The position numbers were made by a program, and so were the translations under genes. A DNA stretch of 58,388 nucleotides from Brachyspira innocens ATCC 29796 (lineage in GTDB: Bacteria; Spirochaetota; Brachyspiria; Brachyspirales; Brachyspiraceae): assembly GCF_000384655.1 (NCBI RefSeq), contig NZ_ARQI01000112.1, positions 1-58,388 on the forward strand. The letters run 5' to 3'. Below are positions 1 through 8,370 of this stretch, piece after piece. The notes beneath the pieces were generated by a model. It saw only the letters and a program-made list of their open reading frames with translations, was not told the origin of the DNA and made no database searches. Position 1 is the stretch's first letter, and each line of letters starts with the position of its first letter.

Positions 1-132
1 AAATATTTTTAAATTTAATAAACACTTGGGTGGGTGCCTTAATTTGTAATTAGACTATAAAAATAATAAAAATTAAAATGTGAAAATAAAACAATAAAAT
101 ATAAAGGGTGGGAATGTAATTAAAGCCAAATA

Positions 133-168
133 AAAAAGAGTACAGATTTTTAAGTCCATACTCTTTTT
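133..168 (-). terminator. Intrinsic terminator of leuS
   Basis: A 10-bp inverted repeat (133-142 with 159-168) lies about 20 bases past the leuS stop codon. On the minus strand it is followed by a run of T. The rest of the stretch from 1 to 187 is AT-rich with no gene visible. Confidence 0.75.
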
Positions 169-187
169 ATGTTATTTTAATTATATA

Positions 188-2749
188 TTATTTTACAACT
201 ATATTTACAAGTTTACCTTTAACATAAACTACTTTAACAATGTTTTTGCCGTCTGTAAACTGTTTTACTTTTTCGCTTGATAGTGCCTGAGTTTTAGCAT
301 CATCTTCGCTTATATTAACATCTGCTTCTACTCTGTCTCTTATCTTTCCATTTACTTGAAATACTAATTCAAATACATCATCTTTACAGTACTCTTCATT
401 ATGTTCAACCCAGCTTTCTTCAAGTATCATCTTACCAAAGTTTAATATCTGATAAATCTCTTCTGTTATATGAGGAGCTATAGGATTAAGAAGTATTAAA
501 TATCCTCTTATAACTTCTTTAAACATAGCATATTCATCATCACCATTTAATTTTATTGATGACATATCATTTAAAAGCTCCATCAAAGCAGCAATTGCAG
601 TATTAAAATGGAATCTGTCTTTAATATCTATTGTAACTTTTTTTATAGTCTTATGATATTTTTTATAAAGACTTTTAGCTTCTTTTGATAAGTTATTATA
701 ATCAAATGATTTATTATTTTTGAACGCTTCTTCATCTTTATATTTTAGAAATAAGTTCCAAATTCTGTTCAAAAATCTAGCAGAACCTTTAACACCTTCA
801 TCAGACCATTCTTTATCTTTTTCAGGAGGAGCAACGAACATAACAAATATTCTAACAGCATCAGCACCGAAAAGCTCTATAATCTCAGCAGGGTCTACTC
901 CATTAGCTTTTGATTTAGACATCTTTTCCATTTTTACTATTATATCTTCTTTTTTTATACCGTCTTTCTCGTAGGCTTTATTATTCATCTCTTCCTGAGT
1001 ATAGAATTTTTTTAGCTCTCTTGATTCATAGCTGTTTGACAAAACCATACCTTGAGTTAAAAGTTTGTTGAAAGGTTCATCTCCTTTGATAAGTCCAATA
1101 TCTCTCATAAACTTGTACCAGAATCTTGAATATAAAAGGTGCATACAAGCATGTTCAATACCTCCTATATACTGGTCAACTCCAAGCCAAGCATTAGATA
1201 TAGCAGGGTCAAAAGGCATTTTATCATTATGAGCATCAGTGTATCTTGCATAATACCAAGAACTGCATGTAAATGTATCCATAGTGTCAGTTTCTCTTTT
1301 TGCTTTGCCACCGCATTTAGGACAAGTTGTATTAACAAATGATTCAGATTTTTTAAGCGGGTTATCTCCAACTGTAAACTCAATATCCATAGGAAGAGTT
1401 ATAGGAAGCTCGCTTTCAGGCACAGGTACAATTCCGCATTTCTCACAATGTACAAAAGGAAGAGGATTGCCCCAATATCTTTGTCTTGATATAAGCCAAT
1501 CTCTAAGTTTGTATTGTACTTTCTCGCTTCCGAAACCTTTTTCTGATGCATAGCTAATTGCTTTTTTAATAGCCTCTCTTGTAGAAAGTCCGTTTAAAAT
1601 ATCTGAATTAACTACAATACCATCTTCAGTATATGCTTCAGTCATGTTTTCAGCTTTCAAAGAATTATCAGCATTCTGTATAACTACTTTTACAGGGATA
1701 TTATATTTTTTAGCAAATTCAAAGTCCCTTTGGTCATGAGCGGGAACCGCCATTACAGCACCGCTTCCGTATTCAGCCAAAACGAAATTGGCAGCATACA
1801 AAGGAGCTTTTTCTTTATTGAAAGGATTAATAACATATCTTCCAGTAAATACGCCTTCTTTTTCATAATCAGTTTTTTGATCTATTTTAGCAGATTTCTT
1901 GATGAACTCTTCTACAGCACTTCTTTGTTCATCTGTACACATATCTAAAAGTCCGTCATAGTTCCAAGCTATAGCCATATAAGTAACACCGTAAATAGTG
2001 TCTGGACGAGTTGTGAATATAGGAAAATCTTTACCGTCATCTAAAGTAAAATTAACATAGGCACCAACACTTCTTCCTATCCAGTTTTTCTGCATAGCTA
2101 TAACATTATCAGGCCAATATCCTTCAAGTAGTTTTAAATCTGCATCTAATTGTTCTGCATAATCAGTAACTTTTATATACCATTGTTCAAGTTTCTTTTT
2201 AGTAACCTCTCCGTCACATCTCCAGCAAGTTCCTTCTGGAGTAACCTGTTCATTAGCAAGTACAGTATTACAATGGTCACACCAGTTAACATCTCCGCCT
2301 TTTCTATATAAAAGTCCTTTTTCATACATTTTTAATATAAACCATTGTCCCCATTTATAGTAATCAGGTAAACAAGTAGTAACTTCTCTATCCCAGTCAT
2401 AAGAATATCCAAGCAAATTTAACTGCTCTTTCATATTAGCAATATTTTTTAAAGTCCATTCAGCAGGGTGAGTTTTATGTTCTATAGCAGCATTTTCTGC
2501 AGGCATACCAAAAGCGTCCCAGCCCATTGGATGCAATATATCATATCCTAAAAGCCTATAGTATCTAGCTATAGAGTCAGCTATAGTATAGTTAGAAACA
2601 TGCCCCATATGCATTTTACCAGACGGATAAGGAAACATCTCTAGTACATAATATTTTTTGTCTGTAGGTTTAGATACTGTTTTGAAAGAATTATTATCTT
2701 TCCAGAATTTCTGCCATTTCTTTTCAATGGTAGTAAAATTATATTCCAT
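188..2749 (-). CDS. leuS: Leucyl-tRNA synthetase
   Basis: Cytoplasmic class I enzyme that attaches leucine to tRNA-Leu. The 853-residue protein has the family's usual length. It shows the HIGH-type motif (HMGH, residues 47-50), the KMSKS loop near residue 615, a large editing insert containing a T-rich stretch (FTTRPDT), paired Cys motifs (CDHC, CWRC) of a zinc module, and a C-terminal anticodon-binding domain. An in-frame GTG lies three codons upstream, but the ATG at 2749 has GGAG eight bases before it and is the better start. The gene is monocistronic. I saw no T-box in the upstream region. Confidence 0.97.
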   Translation of the reverse strand: MEYNFTTIEKKWQKFWKDNNSFKTVSKPTDKKYYVLEMFPYPSGKMHMGHVSNYTIADSIARYYRLLGYDILHPMGWDAFGMPAENAAIEHKTHPAEWTLKNIANMKEQLNLLGYSYDWDREVTTCLPDYYKWGQWFILKMYEKGLLYRKGGDVNWCDHCNTVLANEQVTPEGTCWRCDGEVTKKKLEQWYIKVTDYAEQLDADLKLLEGYWPDNVIAMQKNWIGRSVGAYVNFTLDDGKDFPIFTTRPDTIYGVTYMAIAWNYDGLLDMCTDEQRSAVEEFIKKSAKIDQKTDYEKEGVFTGRYVINPFNKEKAPLYAANFVLAEYGSGAVMAVPAHDQRDFEFAKKYNIPVKVVIQNADNSLKAENMTEAYTEDGIVVNSDILNGLSTREAIKKAISYASEKGFGSEKVQYKLRDWLISRQRYWGNPLPFVHCEKCGIVPVPESELPITLPMDIEFTVGDNPLKKSESFVNTTCPKCGGKAKRETDTMDTFTCSSWYYARYTDAHNDKMPFDPAISNAWLGVDQYIGGIEHACMHLLYSRFWYKFMRDIGLIKGDEPFNKLLTQGMVLSNSYESRELKKFYTQEEMNNKAYEKDGIKKEDIIVKMEKMSKSKANGVDPAEIIELFGADAVRIFVMFVAPPEKDKEWSDEGVKGSARFLNRIWNLFLKYKDEEAFKNNKSFDYNNLSKEAKSLYKKYHKTIKKVTIDIKDRFHFNTAIAALMELLNDMSSIKLNGDDEYAMFKEVIRGYLILLNPIAPHITEEIYQILNFGKMILEESWVEHNEEYCKDDVFELVFQVNGKIRDRVEADVNISEDDAKTQALSSEKVKQFTDGKNIVKVVYVKGKLVNIVVK

Positions 2750-2957
2750 AATATACACTCCGTAGTTTGATACTATTTATCAATAAAAAAATTAATTTAT
2801 TATTTACATATTTTTATGACAAAAATTATATTGCAAAATATTATATTTTTCAAGTGATAATATTATTTTAAATATTTAGCAGTATAAGTTTTCGGACATT
2901 TTTTAACATAAAAAAGAGGTATATTTGTCATAATATTTTTTAATGAAAATAAAAGAG

Positions 2958-2999
2958 TTGTTGTAATTTTGTATTTCTATACGGTTAATATTACAACAA
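2958..2999. repeat. 10-bp inverted repeat, possible hairpin
   Basis: TTGTTGTAAT (2958-2967) is exactly complementary to ATTACAACAA (2990-2999) across a 22-base loop, with T-rich sequence after it. It lies in the gene-free stretch between leuS and potA (2750-3598). That stretch also holds a tandem repeat, a degraded dispersed element and the pot leader. Function unknown. Confidence 0.45.
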
Positions 3000-3050
3000 T
3001 ATCATTGTTTTTATTTATAATGATTTTTTATATATTATTTTGTTTTAAAT

Positions 3051-3088
3051 TTGTAAGATAATATTATATTTGTAAGATAATATTATAT
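3051..3088. repeat. Two tandem copies of a 19-bp unit
   Basis: The unit TTGTAAGATAATATTATAT occurs twice head to tail (3051-3069 and 3070-3088) without mismatch. It is AT-rich and non-coding, in the leuS-potA gap. Confidence 0.8.
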
Positions 3089-3105
3089 AAGTTAGATATA
3101 AATAT

Positions 3106-3253
3106 TCAGTCATTCTTGTCTTTTGGTATATCAATGGTGCAAAGCGTAACAAAAGAAGTTGGGCAGATCAATCTATGTACTTTGTAATAGCAAAGCTCCA
3201 GATATAAAAATATAATTATATTTTTGACAAAATATAATTGTCTATGTATATAC
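3106..3253 (-). repeat. Dispersed intergenic element, degraded copy 1
   Basis: This stretch keeps pieces of the family described at 22728-23050: the GCAAAGC..CCAGATAT core edge and a right terminal repeat (TTGACAAAATATAATTG followed by TATATAC, 3224-3252). It runs in the opposite orientation to the best copy. The left end is not recognisable. Confidence 0.6.
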
Positions 3254-3362
3254 TATAAAAGTTTTATAAAAATAATGGGTCTGTAAAAATCCTCTTTTTT
3301 ATTTTAATTAAAATTATGATTATTGAAGATTTAAAAAATTACTAAAAATATTTTTTATACTA

Positions 3363-3390
3363 TTGACATTATTTATATTTGTATTATATT
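3363..3390 (+). promoter_or_regulatory. Predicted sigma-70 promoter of potABCD
   Basis: TTGACA at 3363-3368 and TATATT at 3385-3390 with a 16-bp spacer. Transcription from here would give a leader of about 200 nt before the potA start codon. Confidence 0.55.
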
Positions 3391-3518
3391 GATTAATTAA
3401 TAATAAATGATTTATGCAATAGCTTGAGTAATGGATATTCTTAAGTAAGTGTATCTGTTGACTAAGAAAGGCTGTTTATATTTTTTATTTATACAATAAA
3501 TAGCTAGAACGAAAAAAA

Positions 3519-3591
3519 CCCTATGCGGGTAAGCGACATGTTATATACATGTAAATTTTACGGAGGCTGTTGCAAATATACGCATAGGGGG
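3519..3591 (+). promoter_or_regulatory. Structured leader hiding the potA ribosome binding site
   Basis: CCCTATGCG (3519-3527) pairs perfectly with CGCATAGGG (3581-3589) to close a compact domain. An inner hairpin can form from two copies of ACATGT. The 3' strand of the closing stem runs into the G-rich ribosome binding site (3587-3591) of potA at 3599, so folding would block translation. Upstream at 3423-3510 two weaker hairpins (CTTGAG/CTTAAG, and GGCTGTTTAT with ATAAATAGCT) suggest a larger leader. It matches no riboswitch class I can recall. A chance short reading frame (ATG at 3538, 23 codons) overlaps it. Confidence 0.6.
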
Positions 3592-3598
3592 TCATTTT

Positions 3599-4657
3599 AT
3601 GAGCGATAATATTATCGTGTCTTTAAAAAATATCAATGTTTCATACGATGAAAACTCCATTTTAGAAAATCTCAGTCTCGATATAAAAGATAAAGAATTT
3701 TTAACTCTTTTAGGTCCCTCAGGCTGCGGAAAAACTACCATACTAAGAACTATAGCAGGTTTTATAAAGCCCGATTCTGGAGAGGTTCTTTTTGACGGCA
3801 AAGTTATAAATGATACTCCTCCATATAAAAGAGAAGTTAATACTGTATTTCAGCGTTATGCATTATTTCCTCATCTTAATGTATTTGAAAATATAGCATT
3901 CGGACTTAATCTTAAAAAAGTTCCTAAATCAGAAATTAAAGAGAGAGTTCATCAAATGCTTAAAATGGTAAACTTAGAAAATTACGGAAACAGAAATATA
4001 GCAAGACTTTCGGGCGGTCAGCAGCAGAGAGTGGCTATTGCAAGGGCATTAATTAATAAGCCTAGAGTTTTGCTTCTTGATGAACCTTTAGGGGCATTGG
4101 ATTTAAAACTTAGAAAAGAAATGCAGATAGAGTTAAAAAAGATTCAGCAGTCATTAGAGATTACTTTTGTATATGTAACTCATGACCAAGAAGAGGCTCT
4201 CACTATGAGCGATACAGTGGCTGTTATGAAAGACGGAGAAATACTTCAGATTGGCACTCCAGAAGATATATATAATGAGCCTAAAAATGCATTTATAGCA
4301 GACTTTATAGGTGAGAGTAATATTATAGATGGTATTATGCATGATGATTATATTGTAGAGTTTGCTGGGTATGTATTTGACTGTGTAGATAAGGGTTTTG
4401 AAAAGTTAGAAAAAGTTGATGTTGTTATACGACCTGAAGATATAATAGTGGTACCTCCTGAAAGTGCTAATATATCTGGTTTGGTGGAATCTGCTATATT
4501 TAAGGGTGTGCATTTTGAAATGATACTCGATGCTCATGGTTATAAATGGATAATACATTCCACAGAAAAATGGGAGGCTGGTACTGAAATAGGAATTGAT
4601 GTTGCAAAAGAAAATATTCATATAATGAAAAAGACAGTTGAAGAGGTAATAATATGA
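3599..4657 (+). CDS. potA: Spermidine/putrescine import ATP-binding protein PotA
   Basis: Cytoplasmic ATPase subunit of a polyamine ABC importer, 352 residues. Walker A GPSGCGKT lies at residues 39-46, followed by the ABC signature LSGGQQQR, Walker B LLLDEP and the H-loop THD. A C-terminal TOBE-like domain is typical of the PotA/MalK class. It is the first gene of potABCD, and its stop overlaps the potB start (ATGA, 4654-4657). Translation is probably controlled by the structured leader that contains its ribosome binding site. Confidence 0.95.
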   Translation: MSDNIIVSLKNINVSYDENSILENLSLDIKDKEFLTLLGPSGCGKTTILRTIAGFIKPDSGEVLFDGKVINDTPPYKREVNTVFQRYALFPHLNVFENIAFGLNLKKVPKSEIKERVHQMLKMVNLENYGNRNIARLSGGQQQRVAIARALINKPRVLLLDEPLGALDLKLRKEMQIELKKIQQSLEITFVYVTHDQEEALTMSDTVAVMKDGEILQIGTPEDIYNEPKNAFIADFIGESNIIDGIMHDDYIVEFAGYVFDCVDKGFEKLEKVDVVIRPEDIIVVPPESANISGLVESAIFKGVHFEMILDAHGYKWIIHSTEKWEAGTEIGIDVAKENIHIMKKTVEEVII

Positions 4658-5463
4658 AAACAAAAATACCTGCAGTACCTTATTTAATTTGGACATTAGT
4701 TTTTGTATTAGTTCCTCTTTTTCTTGTGATATATTTTGCTTTTACAAATCAGAAAGGCGATTTTACATTAGACAATTTTGCTAGTGCTGCATCTTTTACT
4801 CCAGTTATAGTGCGTTCTGTTATACTTGCAGCTGTTTCTACTTTAATATGCTTAATACTTGCATATCCTCTATCATATTATATATCAAGACAGGAGAAAA
4901 CTATTCAGCATGCACTTATAATGCTTGTAATGCTTCCTATGTGGATGAACTTTCTTCTTAGAACTTATGCTTGGATGACTATACTTGAAAATAATGGACT
5001 TATCAATAGGGCTTTGATTTTTATGGGGCTTTCTCCAGTAAAACTTATTAATACTCAGGCAGCAGTTTTAATAGGTATGGTTTATAACTATCTTCCTTTT
5101 ATGATACTTCCTCTTTATTCTGTGATGACAAAGATACATAGCAGTTTGATAGAGGCTTCTCAGGATTTGGGTGCCAATTCTTTTAATGTATTTACTAAAA
5201 TAATTTTTCCTTTAAGTATTCCTGGTATGGCAGCAGGCGTTACAATGGTATTTGTGGCAGCTGTTAGTACATTTGTTATTTCACGTATGCTTGGAGGAGG
5301 CTCTAATATACTTATAGGCGATTTGATAGAGATGCAGTTTTTAGGAATGTCTTATAATCCTAATTTGGGTTCGGCTGTAAGTTTGGTATTAATAGTAATA
5401 TCTTTATGTGCTATTGCTCTTATGCAGCAGATAGATGAAGATGACGATGGTATGTTTTTATAA
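4654..5463 (+). CDS. potB: Polyamine ABC transporter permease PotB
   Basis: Inner-membrane permease of 269 residues with about six hydrophobic segments. The EAA loop that docks on the ATPase is visible ([14 protein letters not shown] near residue 167). It is translationally coupled to potA by a 4-base overlap. It pairs with PotC to form the channel. Confidence 0.93.
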   Translation: MKTKIPAVPYLIWTLVFVLVPLFLVIYFAFTNQKGDFTLDNFASAASFTPVIVRSVILAAVSTLICLILAYPLSYYISRQEKTIQHALIMLVMLPMWMNFLLRTYAWMTILENNGLINRALIFMGLSPVKLINTQAAVLIGMVYNYLPFMILPLYSVMTKIHSSLIEASQDLGANSFNVFTKIIFPLSIPGMAAGVTMVFVAAVSTFVISRMLGGGSNILIGDLIEMQFLGMSYNPNLGSAVSLVLIVISLCAIALMQQIDEDDDGMFL

Positions 5464-5475
5464 GGATATGCTGTT

Positions 5476-6282
5476 ATGATAAAGAAAATTCTCTCAAGAG
5501 GCTATATTGCTTTTATATTTCTATTTTTATATGCTCCTATAGCAATACTCATTTTCTTTTCATTCAATAAAGCTAGAGGAAGAGGTGTATTTACTGGATT
5601 TACTTTGAATTGGTATAAAGAGCTTTTTTCTAATGACTTGATATTAAGTTCATTTGTTAATACTTTAATAGTAGCTTCTGTATCTTCTATTTTAGCTACT
5701 ATACTTGGTACCATGGCAGCTATTGGAATAAACAGTTTTAATAAAAAAATGAAAAGTGCTGTTATGGGTATTACCTATATATCTATAATAAATCCTGAAA
5801 TAGTAACTGGTATATCTTTAATGCTTCTATTTGTTATAATGAAGTTAAAATTTGGTTTTACAACTTTGATACTTGCTCATATAACTTTTAATGTTCCTTA
5901 TGTCATACTAAATGTACTTCCAAAATTAAGACAGCAGGATAATAGTTTGTATGAGGCGGCTTTAGATTTGGGCTGTACTCCTTCTCAGGCATTTTGGAAA
6001 GTAGTGATACCAGATATACTACCCGGTATACTTGCTGGTTTTTTAATGGCTTTAACTTATTCATTAGATGATTTTGTTGTAAGCTATTTTACTTCTGGAA
6101 TTACTTCGCAGACTTTGCCTATAACTATTTATTCTATGACTAGAAAACGTGTAAGTCCAGAGATTAATGCTATATCTACTGTTATATTTATAGTTGTGCT
6201 TGTAAGTTTGGTTATAATGAATCTAAAAGAGATAAAAAAAGAAAAATATTTAATTCAGCTAAAAAGAAAAAGAAATAAATAA
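5476..6282 (+). CDS. potC: Polyamine ABC transporter permease PotC
   Basis: Second inner-membrane permease, 268 residues. It begins with a basic N-terminus and a hydrophobic helix, and its EAA loop reads EAALDLGCTPSQAFWKV. It starts 12 bases after potB with AAGGA upstream. The C-terminal tail is strongly basic and probably cytoplasmic. Confidence 0.93.
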   Translation: MIKKILSRGYIAFIFLFLYAPIAILIFFSFNKARGRGVFTGFTLNWYKELFSNDLILSSFVNTLIVASVSSILATILGTMAAIGINSFNKKMKSAVMGITYISIINPEIVTGISLMLLFVIMKLKFGFTTLILAHITFNVPYVILNVLPKLRQQDNSLYEAALDLGCTPSQAFWKVVIPDILPGILAGFLMALTYSLDDFVVSYFTSGITSQTLPITIYSMTRKRVSPEINAISTVIFIVVLVSLVIMNLKEIKKEKYLIQLKRKRNK

Positions 6283-6338
6283 TAGAAGAAATAAATAAAA
6301 AAGATAATAAAAATTATATTTTGAAGGAGAAAATAAAA

Positions 6339-7541
6339 ATGAAAAAAAAAGTTTTTGCTGTTTTAATGTTAATTGCCTTATCAGCAAGTGCTCAAACTGT
6401 TGACCTTAGCGTCTTTGATACTAATTATTATCATAAGTTTAAAGGACAAAATCTATCTGTTAATGTTTATAACTGGGGCGAGTATATATCCGATGGTTCT
6501 GACGGATCTCTTGATGTAAATAAAACTTTTGAGGAGCTTACTGGAATAAAAGTTAACTATTCAACTTTTGCCTCTAATGAAGAGATGTATGTAAAATTAA
6601 AAGTAGGCGGTATTCAGTATGATGTTATTATACCTTCAGACTATATGATAGAAAGACTTATCAATGAAAAATTGATTCAGAAATTAAATTATAATAATAT
6701 ACCAGCTCATACCAATATAGCTAACAGATTTAAAAAACTTCCTTTTGATCCTACAGGTGAGTATTCTTTAGCCTATACTTGGGGTGTAACTGGAATAGTT
6801 TATAACAGACAAATGGTAACTGAAAATGAAACTGATATAGATTGGGATATACTTTTTGATAAAAAATATAAAGGTCAGATACTTATGTATTATAATCCTA
6901 GAGATGCTTTTTCAATAGCTCAGGCTTATCTAGGTTATTCCTTAAATACTACTAATGAAACAGAATTAAGAGAATGTGCAAGACTATTAAAAGAACAAAA
7001 ACCTTTAGTTCAGTCTTATGTAATGGACGAAATATACGATAAAATGGAAGCAGGTGAGGCAGCTCTCGGTGTTTATTATGCAGGAGATTCTCTTTCTATG
7101 ATGGCAAGCAATCATGATTTAAATTTTGTTATACCTAAAAAAGGTGCTAATTTATTCGTAGATTCTATATGCATACCTTCAAATTCAGGTTCTCCAGAAT
7201 TGGCTGAAATGTATATTAATTTCCTTTGCGAACCTCAAATAGCTTTGGCTAATATAGAATATATTAATTATGCATCTCCTAATGACGGAGCTATCGCTAT
7301 AATGAGCAGCGAAACTAAAAATAATAAAATAATATATCCAAATCAGGAAACTTTAGATAACTGCGAAGTTTATATAACATTGCCTGATGAAACTAATATC
7401 TTAATGGAAGATTTATGGAATGAAATACTTTCTAATGATAATGCTTATAAAGGCTGGGTAATACCTGTTGCTTTGGGTGTTATAGTAGTTCTTTGTGCTG
7501 TTATAATAATACTTCGTAAAATGAAAAAAAGAGAAAATTAA
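6339..7541 (+). CDS. potD: Periplasmic polyamine-binding protein PotD, membrane-tethered
   Basis: Substrate-binding protein of the pot importer, 400 residues. The typical VYNWGEYI motif lies near the mature N-terminus. A signal peptide (MKKKVFAVLM..SASA) is present with no lipobox cysteine. Unusually, the C-terminus has a hydrophobic helix (residues ~373-392) followed by a basic tail (RKMKKREN), so the protein should be held to the inner membrane by its C-terminus. An in-frame TTG lies six codons upstream, but the ATG at 6339 has AAGGAG nine bases before it. Confidence 0.92.
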   Translation: MKKKVFAVLMLIALSASAQTVDLSVFDTNYYHKFKGQNLSVNVYNWGEYISDGSDGSLDVNKTFEELTGIKVNYSTFASNEEMYVKLKVGGIQYDVIIPSDYMIERLINEKLIQKLNYNNIPAHTNIANRFKKLPFDPTGEYSLAYTWGVTGIVYNRQMVTENETDIDWDILFDKKYKGQILMYYNPRDAFSIAQAYLGYSLNTTNETELRECARLLKEQKPLVQSYVMDEIYDKMEAGEAALGVYYAGDSLSMMASNHDLNFVIPKKGANLFVDSICIPSNSGSPELAEMYINFLCEPQIALANIEYINYASPNDGAIAIMSSETKNNKIIYPNQETLDNCEVYITLPDETNILMEDLWNEILSNDNAYKGWVIPVALGVIVVLCAVIIILRKMKKREN

Positions 7542-7566
7542 ATATTAATAAATAAATAGTTTTTAT

Positions 7567-7600
7567 AAATCCAAGTATATTTTTATATGTGCTTGGATTT
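7567..7600 (+). terminator. Intrinsic terminator of potABCD
   Basis: A perfect 9-bp stem (AAATCCAAG at 7567-7575 with CTTGGATTT at 7592-7600) is followed by T-rich sequence, 26 bases after the potD stop. Confidence 0.85.
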
Positions 7601-7641
7601 TATTATTTATAAAAAAAAACAAAATTAATTTTCTTTTTATG

Positions 7642-7669
7642 TTGACAAAAAATAATAATTAATTAAAAT
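7642..7669 (+). promoter_or_regulatory. Predicted promoter of the TetR-ABC exporter locus
   Basis: TTGACA (7642-7647) and TAAAAT (7664-7669) with a 16-bp spacer. A short hairpin (7700-7707 with 7718-7725, including G-U pairs) followed by T residues lies in the leader and could attenuate transcription. Confidence 0.45.
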
Positions 7670-7735
7670 ATAGTCAAGTTTAAAATAAATGAAGGTTATA
7701 AAAGTCTAATTTTTATTGGGCTTTTATTTTTGAAT

Positions 7736-7758
7736 CAAAATGAACATTGTTCACTTTG
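7736..7758. promoter_or_regulatory. 23-bp palindromic operator before the TetR gene
   Basis: The core TGAAC-ATT-GTTCA is a perfect palindrome, and the flanks CAAAA and CTTTG extend the symmetry to 23 bp with a single mismatch. It ends 17 bases before the preferred start codon at 7776. This is the usual size and form of TetR-family operators, so autoregulation is likely. An in-frame ATG lies inside the palindrome, which argues against that start. Confidence 0.7.
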
Positions 7759-7775
7759 ATTTGTTTGGGGGTATA

Positions 7776-8333
7776 ATGAATAATATTGTAACTTCAAAAG
7801 AAGATATACTAAAAGCAAGCAGAGAATTGATAAGAAAAAAAGGACTAAATTCTATTAACATGCGTTCTGTTGCTGATGAGGCTAATATTGCTGTAGGCTC
7901 TATTTATAATTATTTTAAGTCAAAAGAGGAATTAACTATTGCTGTTATTGTAAGTGTGTGGGCTGATATATTTCATTCTTCGGATATTTCTTTGGAGTCT
8001 GAAAGTTTTATTAACAGTATAGATTCTATTTTTAAAATTTTAGAAAAAGGGGATAAAAAATACCCTCATTTTTTTGCTTTGCATTCTACTATAATATTTG
8101 GAAAAAATAAGGATAAAAGTATAGATATAATGATGAATATGATAAAACATATTAAAGATAGTATGCACAAAACTCTTATTAATGATAAAAATATAAGAAA
8201 AGATGCTTTTAATGATAATCTTAATGCAGATAAATTTATAGATATAATATTTTCATTTATAATGGATTCTATGATGAAAGGAAATTATGATAGTTCTTCT
8301 ATAAAAGAGATTATTAAAAGAACTATTTATTAA
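7776..8333 (+). CDS. TetR/AcrR-family transcriptional regulator
   Basis: Predicted DNA-binding repressor of 185 residues. The N-terminal helix-turn-helix is typical (ILKASRELIRKKGLNSINMRSVADEANIAVGSIYNYFKSKEEL, split over residues ~10-52). The C-terminal ligand domain is divergent. I chose the ATG at 7776, which has GGGGG just upstream, over the ATG at 7740, which falls inside the operator palindrome. The following gene encodes half of an ABC exporter, so the regulator probably controls both itself and the exporter. Ligand unknown. Confidence 0.9.
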   Translation: MNNIVTSKEDILKASRELIRKKGLNSINMRSVADEANIAVGSIYNYFKSKEELTIAVIVSVWADIFHSSDISLESESFINSIDSIFKILEKGDKKYPHFFALHSTIIFGKNKDKSIDIMMNMIKHIKDSMHKTLINDKNIRKDAFNDNLNADKFIDIIFSFIMDSMMKGNYDSSSIKEIIKRTIY

Positions 8334-8370
8334 TATATTTGATAAAATTAAATAAATAAAGGAAAAGTTT

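Noticed and set aside
720-1948. Plus-strand open frames inside leuS
   Set aside because: They are antisense shadows of a well-supported gene with conserved motifs. Similar shadows occur within potA, gyrA, dnaG and others.
3538-3609. 23-codon leader peptide before potA
   Set aside because: Its ATG has no good ribosome binding site and the frame falls inside the predicted closing stem. It is more likely chance within a structured RNA, though a leader peptide is not excluded.
7740-7775. Earlier ATG of the TetR gene
   Set aside because: The codon lies within the operator palindrome and the added residues do not resemble a TetR N-terminus. The ATG at 7776 has a G-rich binding site.
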